From Prevotellaceae bacterium (GTDB lineage: Bacteria > Bacteroidota > Bacteroidia > Bacteroidales > UBA932): 13,768 bases of DNA. The position numbers were made by a program, and so were the translations under genes. The notes beneath the pieces were generated by a model. The model ran no database searches. It was given only the letters and a program-made list of their open reading frames with translations, and was not told where the DNA came from. Shown piece after piece: positions 8,263 through 13,768 of the stretch (the stretch's first letter is position 1; each line of letters begins with the position of its first letter). The stretch covers positions 1-13,768 of the forward strand of contig JAITPP010000305.1 in NCBI GenBank assembly GCA_031289385.1, in the 5' to 3' direction.

Positions 8263-8301
8263 CATAAATAAAAAACGAGACTACAATTTGTAATCTCGTT
8301 T
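8263..8301 (-). terminator. Intrinsic terminator of the PpiD-like gene
   Basis: AAACGAGA (8273-8280) pairs with TCTCGTTT (8294-8301). Inside it, after one mismatch, TAC (8282-8284) pairs with GTA (8290-8292) around a five-base loop. Read on the minus strand the stem is followed by a T-rich tail (TTTTTTATTTATGGG), and it begins 20 bp after the stop codon at 8322-8324. This is the expected position for an end signal of the gene to its right. Confidence 0.8.
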
Positions 8302-8321
8302 GTATTTTATTTGCGTAATTT

Positions 8322-10427
8322 TTAGAAAAATTTAGAGCGTAAATCTTTTAATTTTGCTGCTTTTATAAGAACATTATAAAATGATTTGCTTGATGATGTT
8401 CTGGTAAGACGATTTCGTTCCAATTCTTCGTTATAACCTTCGTCTGTTCTTTTTGCTGTTACAACATAAGCATATACGCCCGTTTCGCCGACAACAGGTC
8501 CGTACAGTTTATTTTCGTCGCTGATGCTTACTGCTGCCGCTAATTTAGGCTCAACACCCAAACCTGAAATATACATAGAGCCAAAATTTGTTCCTTCAAG
8601 TGATTGCTTAACATCCACTCCAAGTTTTTCTGCAAGTTCTTCGATGGTTGCTACTCCGTTCATCGTTTGTTTCAATATTTCGGCTGCTGCCTGATGTTCT
8701 TTTTCTAATTTCAATATGCTTTCAATAACGGCTTTTTCTTCTTCAACGGGCGAAAAACCATCTTCTTTTACTTTCGTAACGGCTGCAATTACAAGTTGTT
8801 GGCGGTTATCAATTTCAATTATTTCCGATACGTTATTAACGGTTGCATCGTAAACCCAGCGTATTAAATCGCGGGCATCGTTATAATTTCCGAAAGTTGT
8901 TGCCGAGCGTTGCACTTGAATTTCTTTTCTCAGTTCAATGCCTTTTTCTTGCAGATATGTAATAAATTTATTGTAATCTTTTTCGCTTGCTACGATAATA
9001 TCATTAGCCATTGCATAAATGCCGTTAAGTGTTGTTTTGCTTGGCGAAATTTCGCGTTCAATAGTTGCAAGTTGTACTTTTTTGGTTTCTTTTCCGCGTT
9101 CTGTTACCTGTAAAATATGAAAACCGAATTGAGTTTCAACCAACATCATTTTTCCAGCAGGTTGCAAGAAACACGAATCGTTGAAAGGTTGAACCATTGA
9201 GCCGTCCATAAACCAGCCCAAATCGCCTCCGCTTTGCGCCGTGCCGTCAGTTCCGTTGGTTAATGCTACAATAGGAAATAAATCGGGAGTTGCTTTTAAT
9301 AAATTAAGCAAACTGTCGGCTTTATGTTTTGCATCATCGTAGCTTTGTTGATTTTGTTCGTAATTAATAAGAATATGACGTGCGCGAACGGAATCGGGTA
9401 AATTTTTAATATCGCTTATGCGTGCTGTTTTGTACGAATAATTATCAACATAAACAGGAAACACATCTTCTTTTGTTGCCGAAAATGCAAATTCTGCAAG
9501 TTCTGAATCTAATTTTTCCACTTCATCTTTTTTGTAATACTTTGTTAATGGCGCAACATCCGAATTTGCTATTGCAAACTGAAATGCATCTGTTGTAGTC
9601 GCAAAATCAGCGGCTATGGCATCCATTTTTTCTTTGGCTTTAACAAAATCTTCTTCTGACGGAAGAATTGGAAAAACAACATATTCTACATCGCGCGATT
9701 CGGTTTGCTCAAAATTGTTTTTGTTTTCGTTATAATATTTTTTTATTTCGCTGTCGGTTACAACAATAGAACTGTCGCGTTCGGGGTTGTAATTTTGCAC
9801 GACATAATTAAATTCCACATTGATAGAACGATCGGCAACTCCGCTTTTTATTTGCAGACTGTTTACATACTCCGATTTGTTAATCAACGTGTTGTATTTC
9901 TCAATTTTTCTGTTGTTTATTATTTCATCTTCCAGATAATTTATCAACAGTTGTCTGCTGGGGTCTCCATCTGTATTTGCCCAGAAAAAGTTGATATTTT
10001 CCCAATTCGGTTGCCCCGTAGTTTGGTCGGCAAAAAGATTTACCACGATAGGCGACAAATTATCGCCTTTTGCCAAATCTACAAGTTCGGCATCAGAAAC
10101 ACCCAAACCGATTTTTCCGTATTCTTTCTCGAAAATATTTTTAATAATAAACGAATTCCACGCACTTTGTTTTGCTCTTTCCGCCGATTCCGTATTTTGT
10201 CCTTGGTAAAGAATCTGATCTACTTGCGTGTAATATTCCATTTGACGGGAATAATCCTGTGTCGAAATTACTGTACCATTCATTTCGCCAACATCATTTA
10301 CCGACGAAAACATATTGCTAACCGTTTGCAATGATGTTGGGTCAATAATAAATGAAAGAAGCGCCACGCTGATAATAATTAAAATCAGCCAGCCCGCTTT
10401 TGTTCTAATTTGCTCTAAAACAGCCAT
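8322..10427 (-). CDS. ppiD: PpiD-like membrane-anchored peptidyl-prolyl cis-trans isomerase
   Basis: This 701-residue envelope folding factor has the PpiD architecture. Residues 12-30 (AGWLILIIISVALLSFII) form a single N-terminal membrane anchor with the rest expected in the periplasm. A SurA/PpiD-type N-terminal chaperone domain follows, up to about residue 225. The parvulin domain spans about 349-443 and shows RARHILI (H351), SGGDLGWF and FGFHILQV (H437), the two conserved histidine positions of active parvulins. The segment before it (about 245-345) and a C-terminal segment ending in LYGPVVGETGVYAYVV look like degenerate parvulin-like repeats. The protein is somewhat longer than the E. coli homologue, which is usual for Bacteroidota. 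Its job would be to assist folding of proteins emerging from the Sec translocon; client proteins cannot be inferred. It is monocistronic here, with its own promoter and terminator, and divergent from purD. The symbol is assigned on architecture. Confidence 0.9.
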   Translation of the reverse strand: MAVLEQIRTKAGWLILIIISVALLSFIIDPTSLQTVSNMFSSVNDVGEMNGTVISTQDYSRQMEYYTQVDQILYQGQNTESAERAKQSAWNSFIIKNIFEKEYGKIGLGVSDAELVDLAKGDNLSPIVVNLFADQTTGQPNWENINFFWANTDGDPSRQLLINYLEDEIINNRKIEKYNTLINKSEYVNSLQIKSGVADRSINVEFNYVVQNYNPERDSSIVVTDSEIKKYYNENKNNFEQTESRDVEYVVFPILPSEEDFVKAKEKMDAIAADFATTTDAFQFAIANSDVAPLTKYYKKDEVEKLDSELAEFAFSATKEDVFPVYVDNYSYKTARISDIKNLPDSVRARHILINYEQNQQSYDDAKHKADSLLNLLKATPDLFPIVALTNGTDGTAQSGGDLGWFMDGSMVQPFNDSCFLQPAGKMMLVETQFGFHILQVTERGKETKKVQLATIEREISPSKTTLNGIYAMANDIIVASEKDYNKFITYLQEKGIELRKEIQVQRSATTFGNYNDARDLIRWVYDATVNNVSEIIEIDNRQQLVIAAVTKVKEDGFSPVEEEKAVIESILKLEKEHQAAAEILKQTMNGVATIEELAEKLGVDVKQSLEGTNFGSMYISGLGVEPKLAAAVSISDENKLYGPVVGETGVYAYVVTAKRTDEGYNEELERNRLTRTSSSKSFYNVLIKAAKLKDLRSKFF

Positions 10428-10478
10428 TTGTATTTATTTTTTCAAATTATTTTATAAAAATCCATATTTTTAGGACTG

Positions 10479-10508
10479 CAAAGGTAAAAATAATTTGAAC
10501 AATGCAAA
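10479..10508 (-). promoter_or_regulatory. Promoter of the PpiD-like gene
   Basis: On the minus strand, TTTG (10505-10508) is followed after 18 bp by TACCTTTG (10479-10486). This matches both parts of the Bacteroidota housekeeping promoter (TTTG at -33 and TAnnTTTG at -7) with near-ideal spacing. The -7 element is 51 bp upstream of the start codon. It is the best promoter in the window. Confidence 0.65.
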
Positions 10509-10553
10509 TTAAATATGTTGAAAATATTTACATAAAAATTTGAATAATATTAT

Positions 10554-10561
10554 TATTTTTG
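10554..10561 (+). promoter_or_regulatory. Candidate promoter -7 element for purD
   Basis: TATTTTTG fits TAnnTTTG and lies 40 bp upstream of the purD start. A TTTG at 10539-10542 is too close (11 bp) to serve as a standard -33 element. It lies in the same 174-bp divergent region as the PpiD-like promoter. Confidence 0.4.
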
Positions 10562-10601
10562 CGCTACAAACGTATTTTACGGTTAATATTTTTTTTGAAA
10601 A

Positions 10602-11885
10602 ATGAATGTTTTATTATTAGGAGCGGGAGGCAGAGAGCACGCTTTTGCTTGGAAAATAGTGCAAAGCAAGCAATTAAAAAATCTGTATATTGCGCCCGGA
10701 AATCCGGGAACGGCTTTATTGGGCGAAAATGTTAATATCAAAATTAACGATTTTGAAGAGATAAAAAATTTTTGTAGTGTTAAAAAAATAGACATGATTA
10801 TTGTCGGTCCCGAAGAACCTTTGGTAAACGGCATCTCCGATTTTTTTATGAACAACGGAAATTTGAAAAATATCGCCGTAATAGGAGCATCAAAAACAGG
10901 CGCATTGCTTGAAGGCAGCAAGGATTTTGCAAAAGAATTTATGAAAAAAAACAATATCCCGACAGCGCAATATAAAACATTTACGCTTGCCGCGATTAAC
11001 GCAGGATTTGAATTTCTCGAAACACTCAATCCGCCGTATGTTCTTAAAGCCGACGGACTTGCAGCGGGCAAAGGAGTTGTGATTTGCGAAAATATTAATG
11101 ATGCCAAAACAACTCTTAGCGAAATGTTAAACGGAAAATTCGGCGCAGCAAGTCAAAAAGTTGTTATCGAAGAATTTTTGAACGGCATTGAAGTTTCGAT
11201 GTTCGTTTTGACTGATGGAATTTCATATAAACTATTGCCCGAAGCCAAAGATTATAAACGAATAGGCGATGGCGACAAAGGCGCAAACACAGGCGGAATG
11301 GGAGCAGTGTCGCCCGTGTGCTTTGTTGATGATAACTTTAAACAAAAAGTTTGCGAGCAAATTATTGAGCCTACAATCGCAGGCTTGAACGCTAAAAAAA
11401 TAAATTATCAAGGTTTTATTTTTTTAGGATTAATGAACTGCGGCGGCGAGCCTTATGTAATTGAATACAACGTCAGAATGGGCGATCCCGAAACCGAAGT
11501 TGTTTTTCCGCGACTTGATGCCGATTTGCTCGATTTGTTCGATGGCGTTGCAACAAAAACGCTTAACTGCAAAAAGTGTGAAACGCACGCACAGTCGGCA
11601 GTTACGGTAGTTTGCGCATCGGGCGGTTATCCCGATTTATACAAAAAAGGTATTGAAATATCAGGAATTGAAAATGCTGATGAAAGCATAATTTTTCAAG
11701 CAGGAACAACCGTTTGCGATGGCAAATTGCAAACTTCGGGCGGCAGAGTTTTAGCCGTAACATCGCTTGCCGATACAATTGAAAATGCTTTGCAAAAATC
11801 ATATTCAAGCATTGCAAAAATCAATTTTCGGGATATGTATTTTCGCAAAGATATTGGACAGGATATATTGAATTATAAAAAATGA
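10602..11885 (+). CDS. purD: Phosphoribosylamine-glycine ligase (GAR synthetase)
   Basis: This 427-residue enzyme joins glycine to phosphoribosylamine using ATP to give glycinamide ribonucleotide, the second step of de novo purine synthesis, in the cytoplasm. The N-terminal domain opens with the family start VLLLGAGGREHA (GGREHA at 9-14), followed by IAPGNPGT and IVGPEEPLVNGI. The ATP-grasp core shows LKADGLAAGKGV (K157), the family signature GDGDKGANTGGMGA (222-235) and the metal-binding NVRMGDPETE (290-299). The C-terminal domain contains TVVCASGGYPDLYKKG and SGGRVLAVTSLADT. The length is normal and no key motif is missing. The ATG at 10602 is the only start compatible with the conserved N-terminus. 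It is not clustered with other pur genes in this window; the next gene overlaps its stop by 4 bp (ATGA), suggesting translational coupling. Confidence 0.98.
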   Translation: MNVLLLGAGGREHAFAWKIVQSKQLKNLYIAPGNPGTALLGENVNIKINDFEEIKNFCSVKKIDMIIVGPEEPLVNGISDFFMNNGNLKNIAVIGASKTGALLEGSKDFAKEFMKKNNIPTAQYKTFTLAAINAGFEFLETLNPPYVLKADGLAAGKGVVICENINDAKTTLSEMLNGKFGAASQKVVIEEFLNGIEVSMFVLTDGISYKLLPEAKDYKRIGDGDKGANTGGMGAVSPVCFVDDNFKQKVCEQIIEPTIAGLNAKKINYQGFIFLGLMNCGGEPYVIEYNVRMGDPETEVVFPRLDADLLDLFDGVATKTLNCKKCETHAQSAVTVVCASGGYPDLYKKGIEISGIENADESIIFQAGTTVCDGKLQTSGGRVLAVTSLADTIENALQKSYSSIAKINFRDMYFRKDIGQDILNYKK

Positions 11886-12880
11886 TTTTCGACTTTTTTA
11901 AACCACGCGGCATAAGACGATTTGTTTTTATTTTGTTTTGCATTACAGTTTTGTTTTGGCAAAAAATAATTGCATTTGGTGAACTTAATTCGCCGCAACC
12001 GATTATTTCTATTGATGCGCTTTTAAATTCGCTGATGAGCGTAAATATTTATTTGTCGGCGGTTGTAAAAATATTGCTGATGCTTTTGTGTTCGTACAGT
12101 TTTATTATTATGCTTTCGGTACACGATGCTTTGCCCGACAGAAAATATCTTGCCGTAGTGTTGTTTTTGGCAATTATAAGCATTTTTACAGATGCTCAAA
12201 ATATTGCTAATGTCGCATTTGCATTCACTTTTCAGTCGTTTGCATTTTATTGTATTTTTCGGACATACCATAGCGATAATATTAAATCTTCTGCCTTTAT
12301 TGCAGCGTTTTTAACGGGAATTTCGGTAATGTTTTATTTTCCGTTTATCGTGGCAATGATAAGTTTGATAATGGGAATATGGATTTTTAGCGAGGCAACA
12401 TCTCGAAATATTATATCGATGATTTTAGGCTTTTTTGCGCCATTTGTCTTTTTGTTTTATTTCTATCATTTTGCATATCACGATTTTAATTCAATATTAT
12501 CTGTCATCGAAAACAATTTCAAAAATTTAATTTCAATATCATTTAATTTTAGCGATTTTAATAATATCACAACAATTTTTATGGCATTTGTTTTTCTTGT
12601 TTCTTTTGTTTCGATACCCAAAATAAGTAGAGTTAAATACGCCAAAAACGTACACAAAAAAACCGATCAAATGTTTTATTTTCTGTTTTTAATATCTGTG
12701 ATTATGATTGTTTTAATCAGCAGCATGAAATTATACGGAATAATATTATTCGGAATGTCGGCGGCATATCTTATAACACGATTTTCGCAACTCGTAAAAC
12801 GCGAGAGGATAGCAGAAATCATTGTTTTTCTGATATTAATAGCCGCCATTGCTTATAATAATTATATGATTTTTGTTTAA
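11882..12880 (+). CDS. Polytopic inner-membrane protein, DUF6427-like
   Basis: This 332-residue, very hydrophobic protein has about ten predicted membrane segments, at roughly 13-32, 58-80, 89-104, 107-126, 137-155, 156-171, 177-196, 228-246, 264-281, 284-300 and 310-328 (some may be half-segments). It has no signal peptide, no soluble domain and no catalytic motif I can recognise. The longest polar stretches are 33-55, 200-226 and 250-263, the last strongly basic (VKYAKNVHKK). In general features it resembles the Bacteroidota DUF6427 family, an assignment made from memory and not by search. Its ATG overlaps the purD TGA in the arrangement ATGA, so it is very likely translated from the purD mRNA. 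A link to nucleotide or precursor transport would be speculation. No intrinsic terminator is obvious downstream; a structured repeat region begins about 100 bp later. Confidence 0.8.
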   Translation: MIFDFFKPRGIRRFVFILFCITVLFWQKIIAFGELNSPQPIISIDALLNSLMSVNIYLSAVVKILLMLLCSYSFIIMLSVHDALPDRKYLAVVLFLAIISIFTDAQNIANVAFAFTFQSFAFYCIFRTYHSDNIKSSAFIAAFLTGISVMFYFPFIVAMISLIMGIWIFSEATSRNIISMILGFFAPFVFLFYFYHFAYHDFNSILSVIENNFKNLISISFNFSDFNNITTIFMAFVFLVSFVSIPKISRVKYAKNVHKKTDQMFYFLFLISVIMIVLISSMKLYGIILFGMSAAYLITRFSQLVKRERIAEIIVFLILIAAIAYNNYMIFV

Positions 12881-12890
12881 ATTAATATCT

Positions 12891-12913
12891 TACAAAGACA
12901 CAAAGTTCACAAA
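12891..12913 (-). repeat. CTTTGTG-type dispersed repeat, inverted copy
   Basis: Read on the minus strand this is TTTGTGAACTTTGTGTCTTTG followed by TA. It shares the core TTTGTGAACTTTGT with 8232-8245 on the plus strand and is close to 13242-13260. It begins 11 bp after the stop of the membrane protein gene. Confidence 0.6.
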
Positions 12914-12981
12914 AAAAAGAGTATTCCGTAATTCTGTATTTAGTAATGAAAAATAAACAAATTATAAAAGATGACAAAAAA

Positions 12982-13145
12982 AATCCCGTTAGGGATTAGA
13001 TTATCGCTCGGTAGAAACAATAAACGCTACGCCAACATTGCAGTCCGTTAGGACTGCACCCAAAAGCAGAGGGTTGCAAACCTACGGCTTGCAATACGAA
13101 GGGTGATTTTATTTTTCTACCGAGCGATGCAAACCTACGGCTTGC
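12982..13145. repeat. REP/BIME-like palindromic cassette with 15-bp inverted repeats and four hairpins
   Basis: A perfect 15-bp inverted repeat, ATCGCTCGGTAGAAA at 13003-13017 and TTTCTACCGAGCGAT at 13114-13128, encloses two hairpins and is flanked by one on each side. Hairpin 1 is AATCCC-GTTA-GGGATT (12982-12997). Hairpin 2 is TGCAGTCC-GTTA-GGACTGCA (13039-13058). Hairpin 3 is TTGCAAACC-TAC-GGCTTGCAA (13074-13094, one internal mismatch). Hairpin 4 is GCAAACC-TAC-GGCTTGC (13129-13145), nearly identical to the core of hairpin 3. All four have CC-loop-GG tips. The element is GC-richer than its surroundings, contains no reading frame, and sits between convergent genes, as REP/BIME elements mobilised by REP-associated tyrosine transposases often do. 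Membership in such a family is inference; no transposase gene is in the window. Confidence 0.75.
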
Positions 13146-13241
13146 GCTTTGAGAAAAACAATCTTTTACAGATTATTTATTTTTTGCTACTTAGTATTTA
13201 GTCGTTAGAAGTTAGATATGAAAATTTATTGATATAAAAAA

Positions 13242-13290
13242 CTTTGCGAACTTTGCGGTAAAAAAATGATAAAGACACAAAATTCATAAA
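13242..13290. repeat. Facing pair of CTTTGYG-type repeats
   Basis: CTTTGCGAACTTTGCGGTA (13242-13260) faces a diverged inverted copy, AAAGACACAAAATTCATAA (13271-13289), across about ten A-rich bases, so the two could pair imperfectly. The left copy resembles 8231-8249. The right copy resembles 12895-12911 and continues into the longer AT-rich repeat at 13277-13324. Confidence 0.55.
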
Positions 13291-13324
13291 TAATTTTTTA
13301 TAAAATACTTAAAATCAATATTTT
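13277..13324 (-). repeat. AT-rich dispersed repeat, copy B
   Basis: Read on the minus strand it starts AAAATATTGATTTTAAGTATT and ends ATGAATTTTGT. It parallels the plus-strand copy at 8200-8245 along its whole length, with scattered transitions and one small indel. The two copies lie about 5 kb apart in opposite orientation. Confidence 0.6.
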
Positions 13325-13420
13325 CTTCTGTCTTGGTGGGAGAGCAAAAAAATCCAAAAATAAAAATGAAATATCGTTTTTACTCAAAACCATTCCGCAT
13401 AAAGCATAAACGCAGATTGT

Positions 13421-13768
13421 TTATTTTTTATCTTTTATAAAATTCACAAATTCCAATATAACATCATTGGTTTTCATATCATCCCAATTTGGTTTTCCGT
13501 TTTCATCAACCGATTCAAAATTATGTCCGCGTCCCAACATCGGCAACAGTTTATAATTTTTTTTTCCCGTAAATCCGAAATATATCGGCAATAATTCGCA
13601 CGAAACGCTGTGATAATCTTTTGTTCCGTAAACAACAAAAAGAGGTTGCTTCAGATTTGCGAGAATTTCTACAACCGATTGCGAAAAACTTTTCCACGTT
13701 GCGGGTAAATCGCCTATGTAATTATCCGGAATGTCTGTTGCATAACAATAATAATTCCAATTATCCCA
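13421..13768 (-). CDS. Alpha/beta-hydrolase fold protein, C-terminal fragment
   Basis: This is the last 115 codons of a gene that enters from the right edge on the minus strand and stops at TAA (13421-13423); its start is outside the window. The visible part has the late strands and catalytic residues of an alpha/beta hydrolase: QPLFVVYGTKDYHSVSCELLP supplies the strand ending in a loop with the probable acid D51 (fragment numbering), and LLPMLGRGHNFE supplies the catalytic histidine H82. A C-terminal helix (DVILEFVNFIKDKK) follows, as in the fold. The nucleophile serine lies in the missing part, so esterase, peptidase or thioesterase activity cannot be told apart. No signal peptide can be assessed. 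There is no terminator I can identify after the stop; the convergent spacer holds dispersed repeats. Confidence 0.75.
   Translation of the reverse strand, partial: WDNWNYYCYATDIPDNYIGDLPATWKSFSQSVVEILANLKQPLFVVYGTKDYHSVSCELLPIYFGFTGKKNYKLLPMLGRGHNFESVDENGKPNWDDMKTNDVILEFVNFIKDKK

Larger units (their letters stand above)
12881..13420. other. 540-bp non-coding, repeat-rich region between convergent genes
   Basis: No credible gene is present between the membrane protein stop and the hydrolase stop. From left to right it holds an inverted copy of a CTTTGTG-type repeat (12891-12913), a hairpin cassette (12982-13145), a CTTAGTATTTAGTCGTTAGAAGTTAG stretch of simple-repeat character near 13191-13216, a second CTTTGCG-type repeat (13242-13260), and its inverted partner with an AT-rich extension (13271-13324). 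The remainder, 13325-13420, shows nothing recognisable. Confidence 0.75.

Noticed and set aside
9705..10334. A 209-codon plus-strand open frame opposite the PpiD-like gene
   Set aside because: It lies wholly inside the well-supported minus-strand gene, is unusually rich in F, I and Y as expected of an antisense frame, and matches no family I know.
10583..11107. A 174-codon minus-strand open frame opposite purD
   Set aside because: It is antisense to the purD catalytic domain, and its composition reflects the purD codons read backwards.
12982..12997. Hairpin 1 as the terminator of the purD-membrane protein transcript
   Set aside because: The stem is six pairs with no T run after it on the plus strand. 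On the minus strand the T run that follows (12974-12983 read backwards) could in principle terminate the convergent hydrolase transcript, but the stop of that gene is over 400 bp away.
12982..13145. The hairpin cassette as a CRISPR array
   Set aside because: There are no regularly spaced identical direct repeats with unique spacers; the repeats are inverted and of different types.
1..13768. A novel multi-gene system such as defence, secretion, biosynthesis or a mobile island
   Set aside because: All intact genes are housekeeping or single uncharacterised family members with no co-directional cluster, nuclease-toxin pairing, integrase, phage gene or transposase.

Overview
The window looks like a housekeeping stretch from an AT-rich member of the Bacteroidota. 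Four things point there: RpoC has the Bacteroidota-type length and lineage insert; genes of Bacteroidota-restricted families (DUF2851, and a membrane protein resembling DUF6427) are present; several genes are preceded by TAnnTTTG -7 elements; and start codons lack obvious Shine-Dalgarno sequences. The order or genus cannot be fixed from this sequence alone.

Layout. Bases 1-260 hold the C-terminal end of rpoB, followed by a 103-bp gap with a hairpin and then complete rpoC (364-4644), which ends at a strong intrinsic terminator (4669-4708). A 317-bp gap between convergent genes follows. On the minus strand, a DUF2851 family gene (7945 to 6671) lies 59 bp upstream of a secreted C69-family dipeptidase gene (6611 to 4962); the two could be one transcript. 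A tRNA-Pro(CGG) gene on the plus strand sits at 8038-8110, divergent from the DUF2851 gene. A repeat-bearing spacer follows, then a membrane-anchored PpiD-like periplasmic peptidyl-prolyl isomerase on the minus strand (10427 to 8322) with its own terminator. Divergent from it, purD (10602-11885) overlaps by 4 bp a polytopic membrane protein gene (11882-12880). The last 890 bp hold a 540-bp non-coding, repeat-rich region and the 3' part of an alpha/beta-hydrolase gene on the minus strand (13768 to 13421) that runs off the window.

Functionally the genes cover transcription (rpoB, rpoC), translation (tRNA-Pro), envelope folding (PpiD-like), peptide turnover outside the cytoplasm (C69 dipeptidase) and purine synthesis (purD). 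I see no defence system, prophage, biosynthetic cluster, CRISPR array or intact transposon, and nothing I would call a new multi-gene system.

The most unusual structure is non-coding. At 12982-13145 is a compact cassette with a perfect 15-bp inverted repeat enclosing and flanked by small CC-loop-GG hairpins, organised like a REP/BIME-type mobile palindromic element. Near it, and also at 8200-8245, are copies of a second, AT-rich dispersed repeat containing CTTTGYGAACTTTG.
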